From positions 1 to 46,116 of the forward strand of contig CAJUBQ010000034.1 in NCBI GenBank assembly GCA_910584595.1: a DNA stretch of 46,116 bases, given 5' to 3'. This document shows positions 7,778 to 15,393 of the stretch, one piece after another. Under the pieces are notes generated by a model, which was not told the DNA's origin, did not search any database, and saw nothing but the letters and a program-made list of their open reading frames with translations. Position 1 is the stretch's first letter, and every line of letters starts with the position of its first letter. The translations under genes were made by a program, and so were the position numbers. Source of the DNA: an uncultured Eubacterium sp. (GTDB taxonomy: Bacteria > Bacillota > Clostridia > Lachnospirales > Lachnospiraceae).

Positions 7778-8782
7778 TTACAATATATTTAAATCAAAAT
7801 CGTGCAAAATCTTTTCTGCCTCCTGTAAGCTGCATCCGGTCTGTACAGCAATATCTTCAATAACAACAGCATCATTAAACCCATGATGTCTTCCACTTTT
7901 TATGATTCCTCTGGCTTCTCCCCTGGCTTCTCCTCTGGCTTCTCCCCTGGCTTCTCCCCTGGCCTCAAACATTCTCATTACGGTCATAATTTCATCAGCC
8001 TCCTTTTTAATACTTTTTGAATATTCTGCATATGGATTATATTTCACATCTCCAACTTTCTTCACAAACACAGACTGTATATATCGGACTAATGTATCTC
8101 CAGTCTCACCCAAGTCCGTAAAATCTTCCGATAGAAAAACCAAACATAAATGCATCATATCTATTTGATTGTCCAGCTGTTTTACCGCCCGCTCATACTT
8201 CATTTTATGTTCTGTACTGTAAGATGCTGCTTCTTCTTTCAAACTGCTCATTCCTGTAAGAGATACTTCATACCTGGAATACTGCAAAGCCTCCGGTATA
8301 TCATTAATAATGATCCATACCGAATATACCGGTTTTAATGCTCCATAATCCGCATCATTCAGATTCGTAAGTTGTCGGCTAATCATTCTGCTGCAATAAT
8401 AAATGCCACGTTTTGAAAGCGGATATCCAGGATTTCTTTCTCTCTGCATCTCCAGATCAAAATACAGATCTACCATAATCATCTCCTTCGTATCAGACAG
8501 CCTGCATCCCACTAACACATCATAATAAGTCTTCCTCTCCGATCCTCTTCCAACATCCTCCGTTTCTATACTGACAGCTACTTCTTCCTCATCTTTTACA
8601 GATATTATCAGTTCTTCTATTTTAGATAATGGCAATTCTTTATATTCTTTTACTACATTTTTTAAAATCGGAACAAGAAATTTCTTATTCCGAAACAGCT
8701 GTTTAAATTTCTGGTCATAAGTATATGCAGAATCTTTGAGTGCATCATCCTGCATCTCTTGAGATAACTGTGTATCGTTCAT
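7778..8782 (-). CDS. Rpn-family recombination-promoting nuclease / putative transposase (PD-(D/E)XK)
   Basis: 334 residues. The ATG at 8782 has GGAGG 11 bases upstream; a GTG six codons earlier overlaps that site and is less likely. The family is recognised from FRNKKFLVPILKNVV at the N-terminus, the core acidic residue in TYYDVLVG (Asp88) and the E-x-Q motif in DLYFDLEMQRE (Glu111, Gln113). Known Rpn proteins are DNA endonucleases related to transposases; whether this copy moves itself is unknown. Residues 273-292 are a run of GEAR/EARG tetrapeptides, followed by a short C-terminal region (EDIAVQTGCSLQEAEKIL). A sigma-A-type promoter lies 23 bases upstream, and the gene probably leads the transcript into the glycosyltransferase and glmS. 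It lies next to a pair of palindromic elements. Confidence 0.85.
   Translation of the reverse strand: MNDTQLSQEMQDDALKDSAYTYDQKFKQLFRNKKFLVPILKNVVKEYKELPLSKIEELIISVKDEEEVAVSIETEDVGRGSERKTYYDVLVGCRLSDTKEMIMVDLYFDLEMQRERNPGYPLSKRGIYYCSRMISRQLTNLNDADYGALKPVYSVWIIINDIPEALQYSRYEVSLTGMSSLKEEAASYSTEHKMKYERAVKQLDNQIDMMHLCLVFLSEDFTDLGETGDTLVRYIQSVFVKKVGDVKYNPYAEYSKSIKKEADEIMTVMRMFEARGEARGEARGEARGEARGIIKSGRHHGFNDAVVIEDIAVQTGCSLQEAEKILHDFDLNIL
7908..7967. repeat. Five 12-bp tandem repeats inside the Rpn gene
   Basis: Units CCTCTGGCTTCT and CCCCTGGCTTCT alternate from 7908, with a slightly diverged fifth unit. They encode the GEAR/EARG repeats. The unit is four codons, so copy-number changes would alter length without shifting frame. 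Confidence 0.9.
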
Positions 8783-8804
8783 AACTGTTAATCCCTCCAC
8801 GCTC

Positions 8805-8833
8805 AGTATACTATATCTTCAGGATAAAATCAA
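8805..8833 (-). promoter_or_regulatory. Sigma-A-type promoter for rpn-glycosyltransferase-glmS
   Basis: On the minus strand TTGATT (8833-8828), a 17-bp spacer and TATACT (8810-8805). The expected transcription start is around 8798, just before the GGAGG site of the nuclease gene. Confidence 0.7.
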
Positions 8834-8885
8834 ACAGTATGGATTTATCATTTTAAAAAGCGGCGTTTCAGATAGTAGGTTACGT

Positions 8886-9134
8886 TTTTGGATTCCCGGA
8901 CGCCGGGAGCGGGGAGCTGTTTGGTCTGCTTGTTCCTGTTCCAGAATGTAAGAAGTTCTAAGCATTCTGCATTTACTCTATGACAACCGGACGGTCGCGA
9001 CACCTGGTTCGCCCTGGCTAAACGCCAGCAGCTAAAGGTGTCGCTTGGCTTCGCCCCTGGTTTTCAAGCAGAACGCTAAGAGCTTCTAACATTCTTCCAA
9101 CGTCGCAAGCAGACCAAACAGCTCCCCGCTCCCG
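8886..9134 (-). repeat. Palindromic repeat element, copy 2 (complete)
   Basis: Perfect 29-bp outer arms at 8904-8932 and 9106-9134 (CGGGAGCGGGGAGCTG and onward). An inner imperfect arm pair of about 27 bp (GAATGTAAGAAG type) lies inside them. The core holds a 9-bp stem GCGACACCT/AGGTGTCGC around CTGGCGTTTAGCCAG. One conserved flank (GTCCGGGAATCCAAA on the element strand) continues outside the arm at 8886-8903. The element is GC-richer than its surroundings. Its core is nearly identical to copy 3, but the arms differ. It reads on the minus strand. Function unknown: structured RNA, non-autonomous mobile element, or both. Confidence 0.85.
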
Positions 9135-9468
9135 ACTAATTTTCTTAATACTTACAATAACAGTATAATACTTCGAATAACAACCATGAAGAATCGCTGT
9201 AAAATAGTTGGTGAAAAACGCTGCCTTGTAAACTTTTACAAATAATTTGAGGCAGTTGCCAATTAAAATCAACTAATAGTTTAACTGAAAATCGACTTCT
9301 ATAACAAAACAATCTCAAAAGAATATGAGGAAATTAAACAAATATTATTGCATAGTTAAGATAGCTTTTTGTATCAGAAATCCGCTGGTCGCTACAATAA
9401 TATACTACTAATTCAATCCGATAGACACGTTATATATAAATCATTTAATGGAATGCTTTCCAAAACCA
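9135..9468. other. AT-rich spacer between the two palindromic elements
   Basis: I see no gene, convincing ribosome site or hairpin here. Short open frames at either end run into the repeats and share a C-terminal sequence only because they translate repeat DNA. Confidence 0.6.
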
Positions 9469-9720
9469 GCTGGGAGAGGGGATTTGTCCGGTCTGTCGGT
9501 AGCTTTGGAAGAATGTTAGAAGCTCTTAGTATTCTGCTTGAAAACCAGGGGCGAAGCCAAGCGGCACCTTTAGCTGCTGGCGTTTAGCCAGGGCGAACTA
9601 GGTGTCGCGACCGTCCGGTTGTCATAGAGTAAATGCAGAATGCTTAGAGCTTCTTACATTCTGGAACGGCCACAGACAGACCGGACAAATCCCCTCTCCC
9701 AGCGTCCGGGAATCCAAACA
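9469..9720 (+). repeat. Palindromic repeat element, copy 3 (complete)
   Basis: Perfect 29-bp outer arms at 9469-9497 and 9675-9703 (GCTGGGAGAGGGGATTTG and onward). The inner arm pair is GAATGTTAGAAGCTCTTAG against CTTAGAGCTTCTTACATTC. The core is the same as in copy 2, with GCGGCACCT/AGGTGTCGC, one G-T wobble instead of a Watson-Crick pair. The flank GCGTCCGGGAATCCAAA follows the right arm. Orientation is opposite to copy 2, so the two form an interrupted inverted repeat of about 800 bp. Confidence 0.85.
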
Positions 9721-9745
9721 CTCAACACTTAATCTGAGCTATCTC

Positions 9746-9775
9746 ATAAAAAAAGCCGGGAACTCCCCGGCTTTT
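9746..9775 (-). terminator. Strong Rho-independent terminator ending the polysaccharide run
   Basis: A 10-bp stem AAAAGCCGGG / CCCGGCTTTT with a 5-base loop (9751-9775). On the minus strand it runs on into TTTTTTTTAT. It lies 23 bases after the stop of the last LCP gene. Confidence 0.93.
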
Positions 9776-9797
9776 CCAATTATTTCAAATCACACAA

Positions 9798-10925
9798 TTA
9801 TTGTTCCTGCCTACTGCCTCCGTCGGCACCATCCGCATAATGATCTTCCTCTACTCCGGTAACCTGCTCATCTCCCACACCCTTTCCGGTATCCTCAGCA
9901 ATTGCCCTGCTTAAATCCAGCACTGTAGGCGAAGGTGTATAATCGTAGTCCCCAAATAAATAAGCATGCAGCTCTCTGACATTTTTTTCCAGATCACAAG
10001 GCGCTACAATATATTTTCTGGATGCGTCAAATACATACAGCTCAAATGGAAATCCTGTTGTGCCTGCAAGCTCGTAATTTAACAGCTGTGATGCCATGGA
10101 AATCATCTGCATTTCCGTAAGGTCTGTGCTGATATCGTCCAATACTGCGTTAATAATCTTATTAATGGTAAGCAAATCAGACGATTTTGTCTTTTCAATC
10201 ATTTTTGACAGCACTTCTCTTTGCCGCTGCGCCCGTCGAAAATCGTTGGCATCGTGGCGAATACGGCAATAAGCTGTTGCCTGCACACCATCTAGCACCT
10301 GTACGCCCGGATGATCTACCATATGAGGTTCTAATCCGGTATATGCTGCGGTCTCTGCAATGTAGATATTAATCTCATCCATCATTGCTCCCTCTTCCAC
10401 ATTGATCTCCAGACCTCCGAGCAAGTCAATGACTTTACAGACAGCGTAAAAATCTACTGCCACATAATCAGCGATGTCCAAATCCAAATTCTGATTCAGC
10501 ATACGTACTGCCTGTTCCGGCCCTCCATGATTATATGCATAATTCGCTTTCCAAAAATAACGGTCTTCATTCGTCCCGACATTCAAATACGTATCCCGAT
10601 AGACGGATGCAACTTTGACCTCTTTTGTATCGTTATTGATACTGGCAATCATAATCATGTCACTGTTGCCGGAGGTAAAAACACCGCTTTTTTCATTATC
10701 AAGGCCAAATACAGCAATATTGGTATATCCTTTCAGCACTTCCTGCGTCGTCTGTCCCAGATCTTCATTAATGACATCCTCTGTTTCGATATTATCAACA
10801 TGGTCGATACGCTGATATTTTGACCATAGAAATAAAACTGCCAACAACACAAGCAAAAGAATGATTTCTACTATAAAAATAATAATCTTATGTTTTTTGC
10901 GTTTCTTTTTCTTATTGCTGCTCAA
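9798..10925 (-). CDS. LCP-family (LytR-CpsA-Psr) glycopolymer ligase, copy 2 of the operon
   Basis: 375 residues. A basic cytoplasmic N-terminus (KKKKRKKHK), one transmembrane helix (13-34), then an extracytoplasmic LCP domain (about 65-290) with the diagnostic NIAVFGLDN, SDMIMIASIN, VYRDTYL and CRIRHDANDFRRAQRQREVL blocks; the arginines and aspartates expected to bind the pyrophosphate lipid are present. An acidic, Gly-rich tail ends the protein. LCP enzymes move glycopolymers from undecaprenyl-pyrophosphate to peptidoglycan, so this is a candidate final step for the polysaccharide made upstream. The start codon is TTG with AGGAGG about 12 bases upstream; no ATG is available. About 60 bases separate it from its paralogue at 10988, and a terminator follows. 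Confidence 0.93.
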   Translation of the reverse strand: MSSNKKKKRKKHKIIIFIVEIILLLVLLAVLFLWSKYQRIDHVDNIETEDVINEDLGQTTQEVLKGYTNIAVFGLDNEKSGVFTSGNSDMIMIASINNDTKEVKVASVYRDTYLNVGTNEDRYFWKANYAYNHGGPEQAVRMLNQNLDLDIADYVAVDFYAVCKVIDLLGGLEINVEEGAMMDEINIYIAETAAYTGLEPHMVDHPGVQVLDGVQATAYCRIRHDANDFRRAQRQREVLSKMIEKTKSSDLLTINKIINAVLDDISTDLTEMQMISMASQLLNYELAGTTGFPFELYVFDASRKYIVAPCDLEKNVRELHAYLFGDYDYTPSPTVLDLSRAIAEDTGKGVGDEQVTGVEEDHYADGADGGSRQEQ

Positions 10926-10987
10926 TATCCGATACGCCTCCTATTCTGACTTATCACCGCTGTTACATCAAGTTTCGTTCCTGTGAG

Positions 10988-12145
10988 CTATTCTGACGCC
11001 GTATCTGAAACAGCGGTTCCTGATTCCGTCTCGCCGGACTGCCCTCCGTTTGTATAATTATCTGCTTCTACACCGGTTCCTTCTGCATCATCCAATCCTT
11101 TTCCTGTTTCTGATATAATCGCCTGACTAAAACTTGTTACTGTATTGGAAGGAGTATATTTGTAATCATTAAATAAATACTTATGCAGATCCGTCACATT
11201 TGTAACAAGATCACATGGAACAACTACCGAACCTTTTTTACCAAGTGTCGTAGTCGTCAGCCGGAACGGAAAACCGGTTGTATCTGCCAGCTCATAATTC
11301 ATCAGCTGTGATGCGAGAGAAATCATTTCTCCTGCCGTAAAGTTTGTACTAATGTCGTCCAAGACAGAATCTATAATTTTATTAATCGTCAATAAATCTG
11401 ACTGTTTTGCTTTTGCAACCATCTTGGATATAATCTCACGCTGCCTTTGGGCACGTTTAAAATCATCGCCAGCCGTATAACGAATCCGACAGTAAGAGGT
11501 GGCCTGTACGCCGTCCAGCGTATAGACGCCTGGCTGTGTGATCGAATGCGCCTCATGTCCGGTAACCTGCGCCGTTTCATTAATATAAAAATCCATCCAT
11601 TTTGCTTCTGCCGCGTCAATCTCAACTTCCACGCCGCCCAAAAGATCAATCGCCTCTGTGACAGCCTGAAAATCTACAACTACATAATCCTGAATATCCA
11701 GATCCAGGTTGCGGTTTAACATTTTTATAGCTTCTTCTGCGCCTCCTTTATTATAAGCATAATTCGCTTTTCGGAAACTATACGTACCGTCGTCACTGAC
11801 ATTTAAAAACGTATCCCGGAAAACAGATACAAGCCGTACTTCCTTTGTATCATTATTAATGCTCGCAATCATAATTACATCACTGTTGCCGGCTTCAAAA
11901 CTGCCGTTCGAACGGTTATCCAGACCAAACAAAGCAATATTTGTATAGCCTTTTAACACTTCCTGTACCGACTGATCCATATCTTCATTTATAATATCTT
12001 CCGTATCAATCATATCTGGCTGACGGTCCAGCTTTTGGAACTTCGACCATACAAACAAACAGGCCAGTGCAATCAGCAATAACAGGATTTCTACCGTAAA
12101 AATGATAATTCTGTGTTTTTTCTTTTTCCTTTTTGAAGCGCTCAT
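10988..12145 (-). CDS. LCP-family (LytR-CpsA-Psr) glycopolymer ligase, copy 1 of the operon
   Basis: 385 residues with the same plan as its neighbour: basic start (KRKKKKHR), transmembrane helix (12-34), LCP domain (about 64-290; NIALFGLDN, SDVIMIASIN, VFRDTFL, CRIRYTAGDDFKRAQRQREI) and an acidic low-complexity tail. The two paralogues are alike along most of their length, including the membrane-proximal DTEDIINEDM/ETEDVINEDL segment, so a tandem duplication is likely. They diverge mainly in the tails and around residues 185-220. ATG start with AAAGGGAAAGGA just upstream. Probably attaches the polymer, or a second wall polymer, to peptidoglycan. Confidence 0.93.
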   Translation of the reverse strand: MSASKRKKKKHRIIIFTVEILLLLIALACLFVWSKFQKLDRQPDMIDTEDIINEDMDQSVQEVLKGYTNIALFGLDNRSNGSFEAGNSDVIMIASINNDTKEVRLVSVFRDTFLNVSDDGTYSFRKANYAYNKGGAEEAIKMLNRNLDLDIQDYVVVDFQAVTEAIDLLGGVEVEIDAAEAKWMDFYINETAQVTGHEAHSITQPGVYTLDGVQATSYCRIRYTAGDDFKRAQRQREIISKMVAKAKQSDLLTINKIIDSVLDDISTNFTAGEMISLASQLMNYELADTTGFPFRLTTTTLGKKGSVVVPCDLVTNVTDLHKYLFNDYKYTPSNTVTSFSQAIISETGKGLDDAEGTGVEADNYTNGGQSGETESGTAVSDTASE

Positions 12146-12176
12146 TTCCTTTCCCTTTCTGCATTCGTATTATATT

Positions 12177-12881
12177 TTATCTTCCCATCAGACGATACAG
12201 CAATCTTAGCCGGTTTTTTATCATTACCGGTATCGTATTTCGTCCAAAATCAGACACCGTATTCTCATGCCTTCTGTAATATAATAACGGTTCTTTCAAA
12301 ATCCCGCATCCGCCCCGGTGTTTATCATTTATGATGCCTATCCACTGATCGTGCATCTGGATATCATTTGGTATCGGCAAAATATACGGCAGAAGCTCCT
12401 TGCGGATTGCCATACAGCAGCCAATATATTTATTTTTCCATATATTACTCCACATGCCTGCTCCATAGCCGCGGTATTCAAAAAAAGACGGATAAATTAC
12501 CTGCTGTAAATCTGCATTTGTCACAATACAATCATGAATCACTACATGACATTTTTTTTCATGAAACTCTTCCAGCACCCGTTTGACTTTATGCGGCATC
12601 CATACATCATCCTGATCTGAAAGGAAAATATAAGCGCCGTTTGCCTGCCCGATTGCATTTGCAATGTTTTGCTTGGTCCCAAGCTTTGGACCATGCACAA
12701 AACGAATCCTATGATCCGCTGCCTGATACGATCGGATGATCTCTATGGTATGATCCTGGGAACCATCATCCGAAATAACAATTTCATCGTTGTCTCCCAA
12801 CTGCTGCAGGATAGAATCCAGCTGTTCTTTCAAATATGTTTCGCCATTATAGACTGCCATTGCCACAGACACCCGTTTCAT
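12177..12881 (-). CDS. Family 2 glycosyltransferase
   Basis: 234-residue GT-A enzyme. YNGETYLKEQLDSIL near residues 11-25, the nucleotide-binding VISDDGSQDHT and the acceptor-loop motif LSDQDDVWMPHKV are all present. The C-terminal part (IHDCIVTNADL, MHDQWIG) resembles glycosyltransferases of rhamnose-containing polysaccharide clusters, but donor and linkage cannot be read. No membrane segment, so cytoplasmic. ATG with AAGGAGG upstream. 25-31-base gaps on both sides, so part of the operon. Confidence 0.88.
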   Translation of the reverse strand: MKRVSVAMAVYNGETYLKEQLDSILQQLGDNDEIVISDDGSQDHTIEIIRSYQAADHRIRFVHGPKLGTKQNIANAIGQANGAYIFLSDQDDVWMPHKVKRVLEEFHEKKCHVVIHDCIVTNADLQQVIYPSFFEYRGYGAGMWSNIWKNKYIGCCMAIRKELLPYILPIPNDIQMHDQWIGIINDKHRGGCGILKEPLLYYRRHENTVSDFGRNTIPVMIKNRLRLLYRLMGR

Positions 12882-12906
12882 GCTGCATCAGCCTCCTTTT
12901 TGTCAT

Positions 12907-14316
12907 TCATTTAGAGCCGTCGCCGGACAATACAACCTGAATTGTCCGCAGCAGGATTTTAATATCCAGACTTAACGACCACTCGGATATATAACGCGTA
13001 TCCAACGCCACTACTTCTTCAAAATCTGTAATATCATTGCGGCCGCTAACCTGCCACATTCCGGTCAGGCCCGGTTTAATCCCAAGCCGTCCCCGATGAT
13101 GCAGCTGATAATGCTCTACCTCGTCTATCGTCGGCGGCCTTGTGCCCACAAGGCTCATTTCTCCTTTTAAAACATTCCAAAACTGCGGCAGCTCATCAAT
13201 TGAATATTTTCGGATAAAATGGCCAATTGGAAAGATTCTTGGATCATCTGTCATTTTAAACATCAAACCCTCCATCTCATTGCTGTCCATCAATTCCTCT
13301 TTACGCGCTTCCGCGTCCATATACATGGAGCGAAATTTATAAATACGAAACACACGTCCGTTTTTTCCTACCCGTTCCTGTGAAAATAAAACCGGACCAG
13401 GCGATTGCATTTTTATGATCGGAGCAAAAATCACAAACGCAACTGCTGCTACTACGAGTCCTATCAAACTGCCTGCAATATCCATCACACGCTTAAAAAA
13501 CATCTCGGGCGGCGATGCAATATGCATACTTGTCGTAAGCACCATATAATTGCCGCATTTTTCAAGCACTTTATTCGGCATCAGCGCAGTCTGCGGAATC
13601 AGATTAAAGTGAACGGTAATTCCATATTCAATCAGCTGATTCGCAAGCGCTTCACTGGAATCTCTCGTGTTGCCATTAATAAATACCTCATCTACAATAT
13701 GTGTCCGAACATATTCATAAAAATCATCCGCATTCGCGACTACCGGCACTCCTCGCACTGTCTCTCCTTTACGCGGCTGATCTACAATAACAATACCGCA
13801 GACTTCAAAATCCCTGTATCTGTCATGCTCAAAATCCCGCACACATTCCTCAGCATAGCGGTCCATCGTCAATATAATCATAACCGCTTTGCTCCGTTTT
13901 TTCTTTATATAATTACGTAACAGCTGTTTATAAATACAGTGCACCACATATTCATAAATCATCGACATAATCCAAAAAGTAAACAAACTTTCTCTGGAAT
14001 ACACTGCCGACATTTTTGCTGCATATAAATACACAAGCATTCCTACAAATATAATCGTACAAGTAGCCGCGACCTCTTCCAACTCTGTAAACGCATCACG
14101 TTTAATAATATCCGAATAAGATTCTTTAAAAAACACCACGCACAGATTCAGCAGAACGAGTATGACTGCAAGACGCAGATATGGTTCACTGGCATATGGA
14201 TTCATCCAGCCATGACGCATAATATATCCTGTGATAAAGGCCAGCTGCAGCAGCAGGATATCCAGAATCGTAAAGTCCAGATGCTTGGCCCAGCCGACGT
14301 TGTCTTTTCTATACAT
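12907..14316 (-). CDS. Polyprenyl-phosphate hexose-1-phosphate transferase (initiating sugar transferase), first of two
   Basis: 469 residues of the exopolysaccharide-type (WbaP/CpsE-like) polyPGT family: about four or five N-terminal transmembrane segments, a Rossmann-like middle domain (about 125-245), a further membrane helix (KRVMDIAGSLIGLVVAAVAF), and the catalytic C-terminal domain with FRIYKFRSM, the Asp-Glu dyad in SIDELPQFWNVLKGEMSLVGTRPP and KPGLTGMWQVSGRN. It transfers a sugar-1-phosphate to undecaprenyl phosphate, starting a lipid-linked chain. ATG with AAAGGAG 4 bases upstream. The start overlaps the end of the upstream zinc-ribbon gene by 8 bases, suggesting translational coupling. 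A second enzyme of the same class is at 18954. Confidence 0.92.
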   Translation of the reverse strand: MYRKDNVGWAKHLDFTILDILLLQLAFITGYIMRHGWMNPYASEPYLRLAVILVLLNLCVVFFKESYSDIIKRDAFTELEEVAATCTIIFVGMLVYLYAAKMSAVYSRESLFTFWIMSMIYEYVVHCIYKQLLRNYIKKKRSKAVMIILTMDRYAEECVRDFEHDRYRDFEVCGIVIVDQPRKGETVRGVPVVANADDFYEYVRTHIVDEVFINGNTRDSSEALANQLIEYGITVHFNLIPQTALMPNKVLEKCGNYMVLTTSMHIASPPEMFFKRVMDIAGSLIGLVVAAVAFVIFAPIIKMQSPGPVLFSQERVGKNGRVFRIYKFRSMYMDAEARKEELMDSNEMEGLMFKMTDDPRIFPIGHFIRKYSIDELPQFWNVLKGEMSLVGTRPPTIDEVEHYQLHHRGRLGIKPGLTGMWQVSGRNDITDFEEVVALDTRYISEWSLSLDIKILLRTIQVVLSGDGSK

Positions 14317-14521
14317 TTTGCTCCTTTAGATTACGCAGGTGAATATACAGCCAGCTGTCTGAATAATCTTCCCGCTCCTTCAATGTCATTTCACTGTATT
14401 TATCATATGTAAGTTTGACCTGAAACATTTCCTGTTCCCCGCATTTATAACATTCCACATTCTTCCTGCGGGATACTGTCCGCATCCAGCCGCATTTTGG
14501 ACAAATATATACTTTGATCAT
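14309..14521 (-). CDS. Small zinc-ribbon protein, unknown function
   Basis: 70 residues with two CxxC pairs (Cys7/Cys10 in ICPKCGW and Cys24/Cys27 in ECYKCGE), spaced like a rubredoxin-type zinc ribbon, followed by a charged C-terminal half (MTLKEREDYSDSW). The ATG at 14521 has AAAGGA 9 bases upstream; a GTG two codons earlier is too close to that site. It overlaps the initiating transferase by 8 bases. Function is not recognisable. The coupling suggests it acts with, or regulates, the transferase. Confidence 0.8.
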   Translation of the reverse strand: MIKVYICPKCGWMRTVSRRKNVECYKCGEQEMFQVKLTYDKYSEMTLKEREDYSDSWLYIHLRNLKEQNV

Positions 14522-14592
14522 CCACACATATCCTTTCTTTCATTTACCGAATCGAAACCTTCCGTCAAACTGACCGGTTCCTTTCCTATTTT

Positions 14593-15390
14593 TTATGAAC
14601 TGACTTTATATAAAGTATAATTCTCACTCTGTGCGATCGGCATAACTGAAATCTCTGACAAATAACTGTCCATGTCAAATGCCGTACGGATTACTAAGTA
14701 ATCTACACCACTTTTATCCAGGCTGCGCCGAAGCGCGCGGCTGTCCTCCTTGATTCCTTCGTTCACTGCTGCTATCATATGCTGCTGCCTGACATATTTT
14801 TTTAAATCATAACCATTACTGGCCTGGTACAAATATGCCTGACGGGAAATGCCCCATACGATACGCGGCTCATAAGTGCGTATCTGATATTCCAGATATA
14901 TATCAAATGCTGCTGTTGGTAATTCCTCACCGTTTTGTCCGTCGTTCCAGTCCGCCATAATTTCATCTGCGATGGTAAGCACATCCGGATCCAATCCATA
15001 TATGTTTTTGGGCCTGTGAATATGCTCCCTGTCTATGAAAAAAAAGTTCGAACCAACTGCCAGACATATAACAAATAAAAATGCGGCCATAAATTTATCG
15101 TCATTTCTGCCATTGAAAAATTTTTCCGTAAACTGATAGGCAATCACAAATAAAATAGGAAGCATCCAGAAAAAACGATAATAACTTGTAGCATCTGTAA
15201 CTTTTCCTACAATTTGATAGGCAACTTCATTAAAGACAAATACGATCGACAATAGAAATGCCGTTACTGCTTTTCTTCCGATCTTACCTTGTCCTGTTTT
15301 GCATTCTTTCCACCACAAAAGTCCAAGGCTGACTACGAACGCAGTAAAATATAACGAGTCTGCGCAATATTGTCTGAATACACCTGCCAT
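14593..15390 (-). CDS. Membrane protein, C-terminal half of a split GT-C/DUF6077-like protein
   Basis: 265 residues. About four transmembrane segments (to about residue 120), then a soluble extracytoplasmic region (AAFDIYLEYQIRTYEPRIVWG; SGVDYLVIRTAFDMDSYL) of the kind seen at the end of polytopic GT-C-like proteins. It lies in the same reading frame as the upstream gene, separated by one TAA stop and one codon. GGAGG lies 8 bases before its ATG, so independent translation is possible. Read through the stop, the two halves make one protein of about 629 residues. Donor, acceptor and even enzymatic function are unproven; remodelling of the exported polysaccharide is a reasonable guess. Confidence 0.65.
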   Translation of the reverse strand: MAGVFRQYCADSLYFTAFVVSLGLLWWKECKTGQGKIGRKAVTAFLLSIVFVFNEVAYQIVGKVTDATSYYRFFWMLPILFVIAYQFTEKFFNGRNDDKFMAAFLFVICLAVGSNFFFIDREHIHRPKNIYGLDPDVLTIADEIMADWNDGQNGEELPTAAFDIYLEYQIRTYEPRIVWGISRQAYLYQASNGYDLKKYVRQQHMIAAVNEGIKEDSRALRRSLDKSGVDYLVIRTAFDMDSYLSEISVMPIAQSENYTLYKVSS

Positions 15391-15393
15391 ATC

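Noticed and set aside
9018..9587. Two short open frames on opposite strands ending in the same sequence (GRMLEALS...LLENQGRSQA)
   Set aside because: They are translations of the palindromic element, not genes: no ribosome site, and the shared end follows from the repeated DNA.
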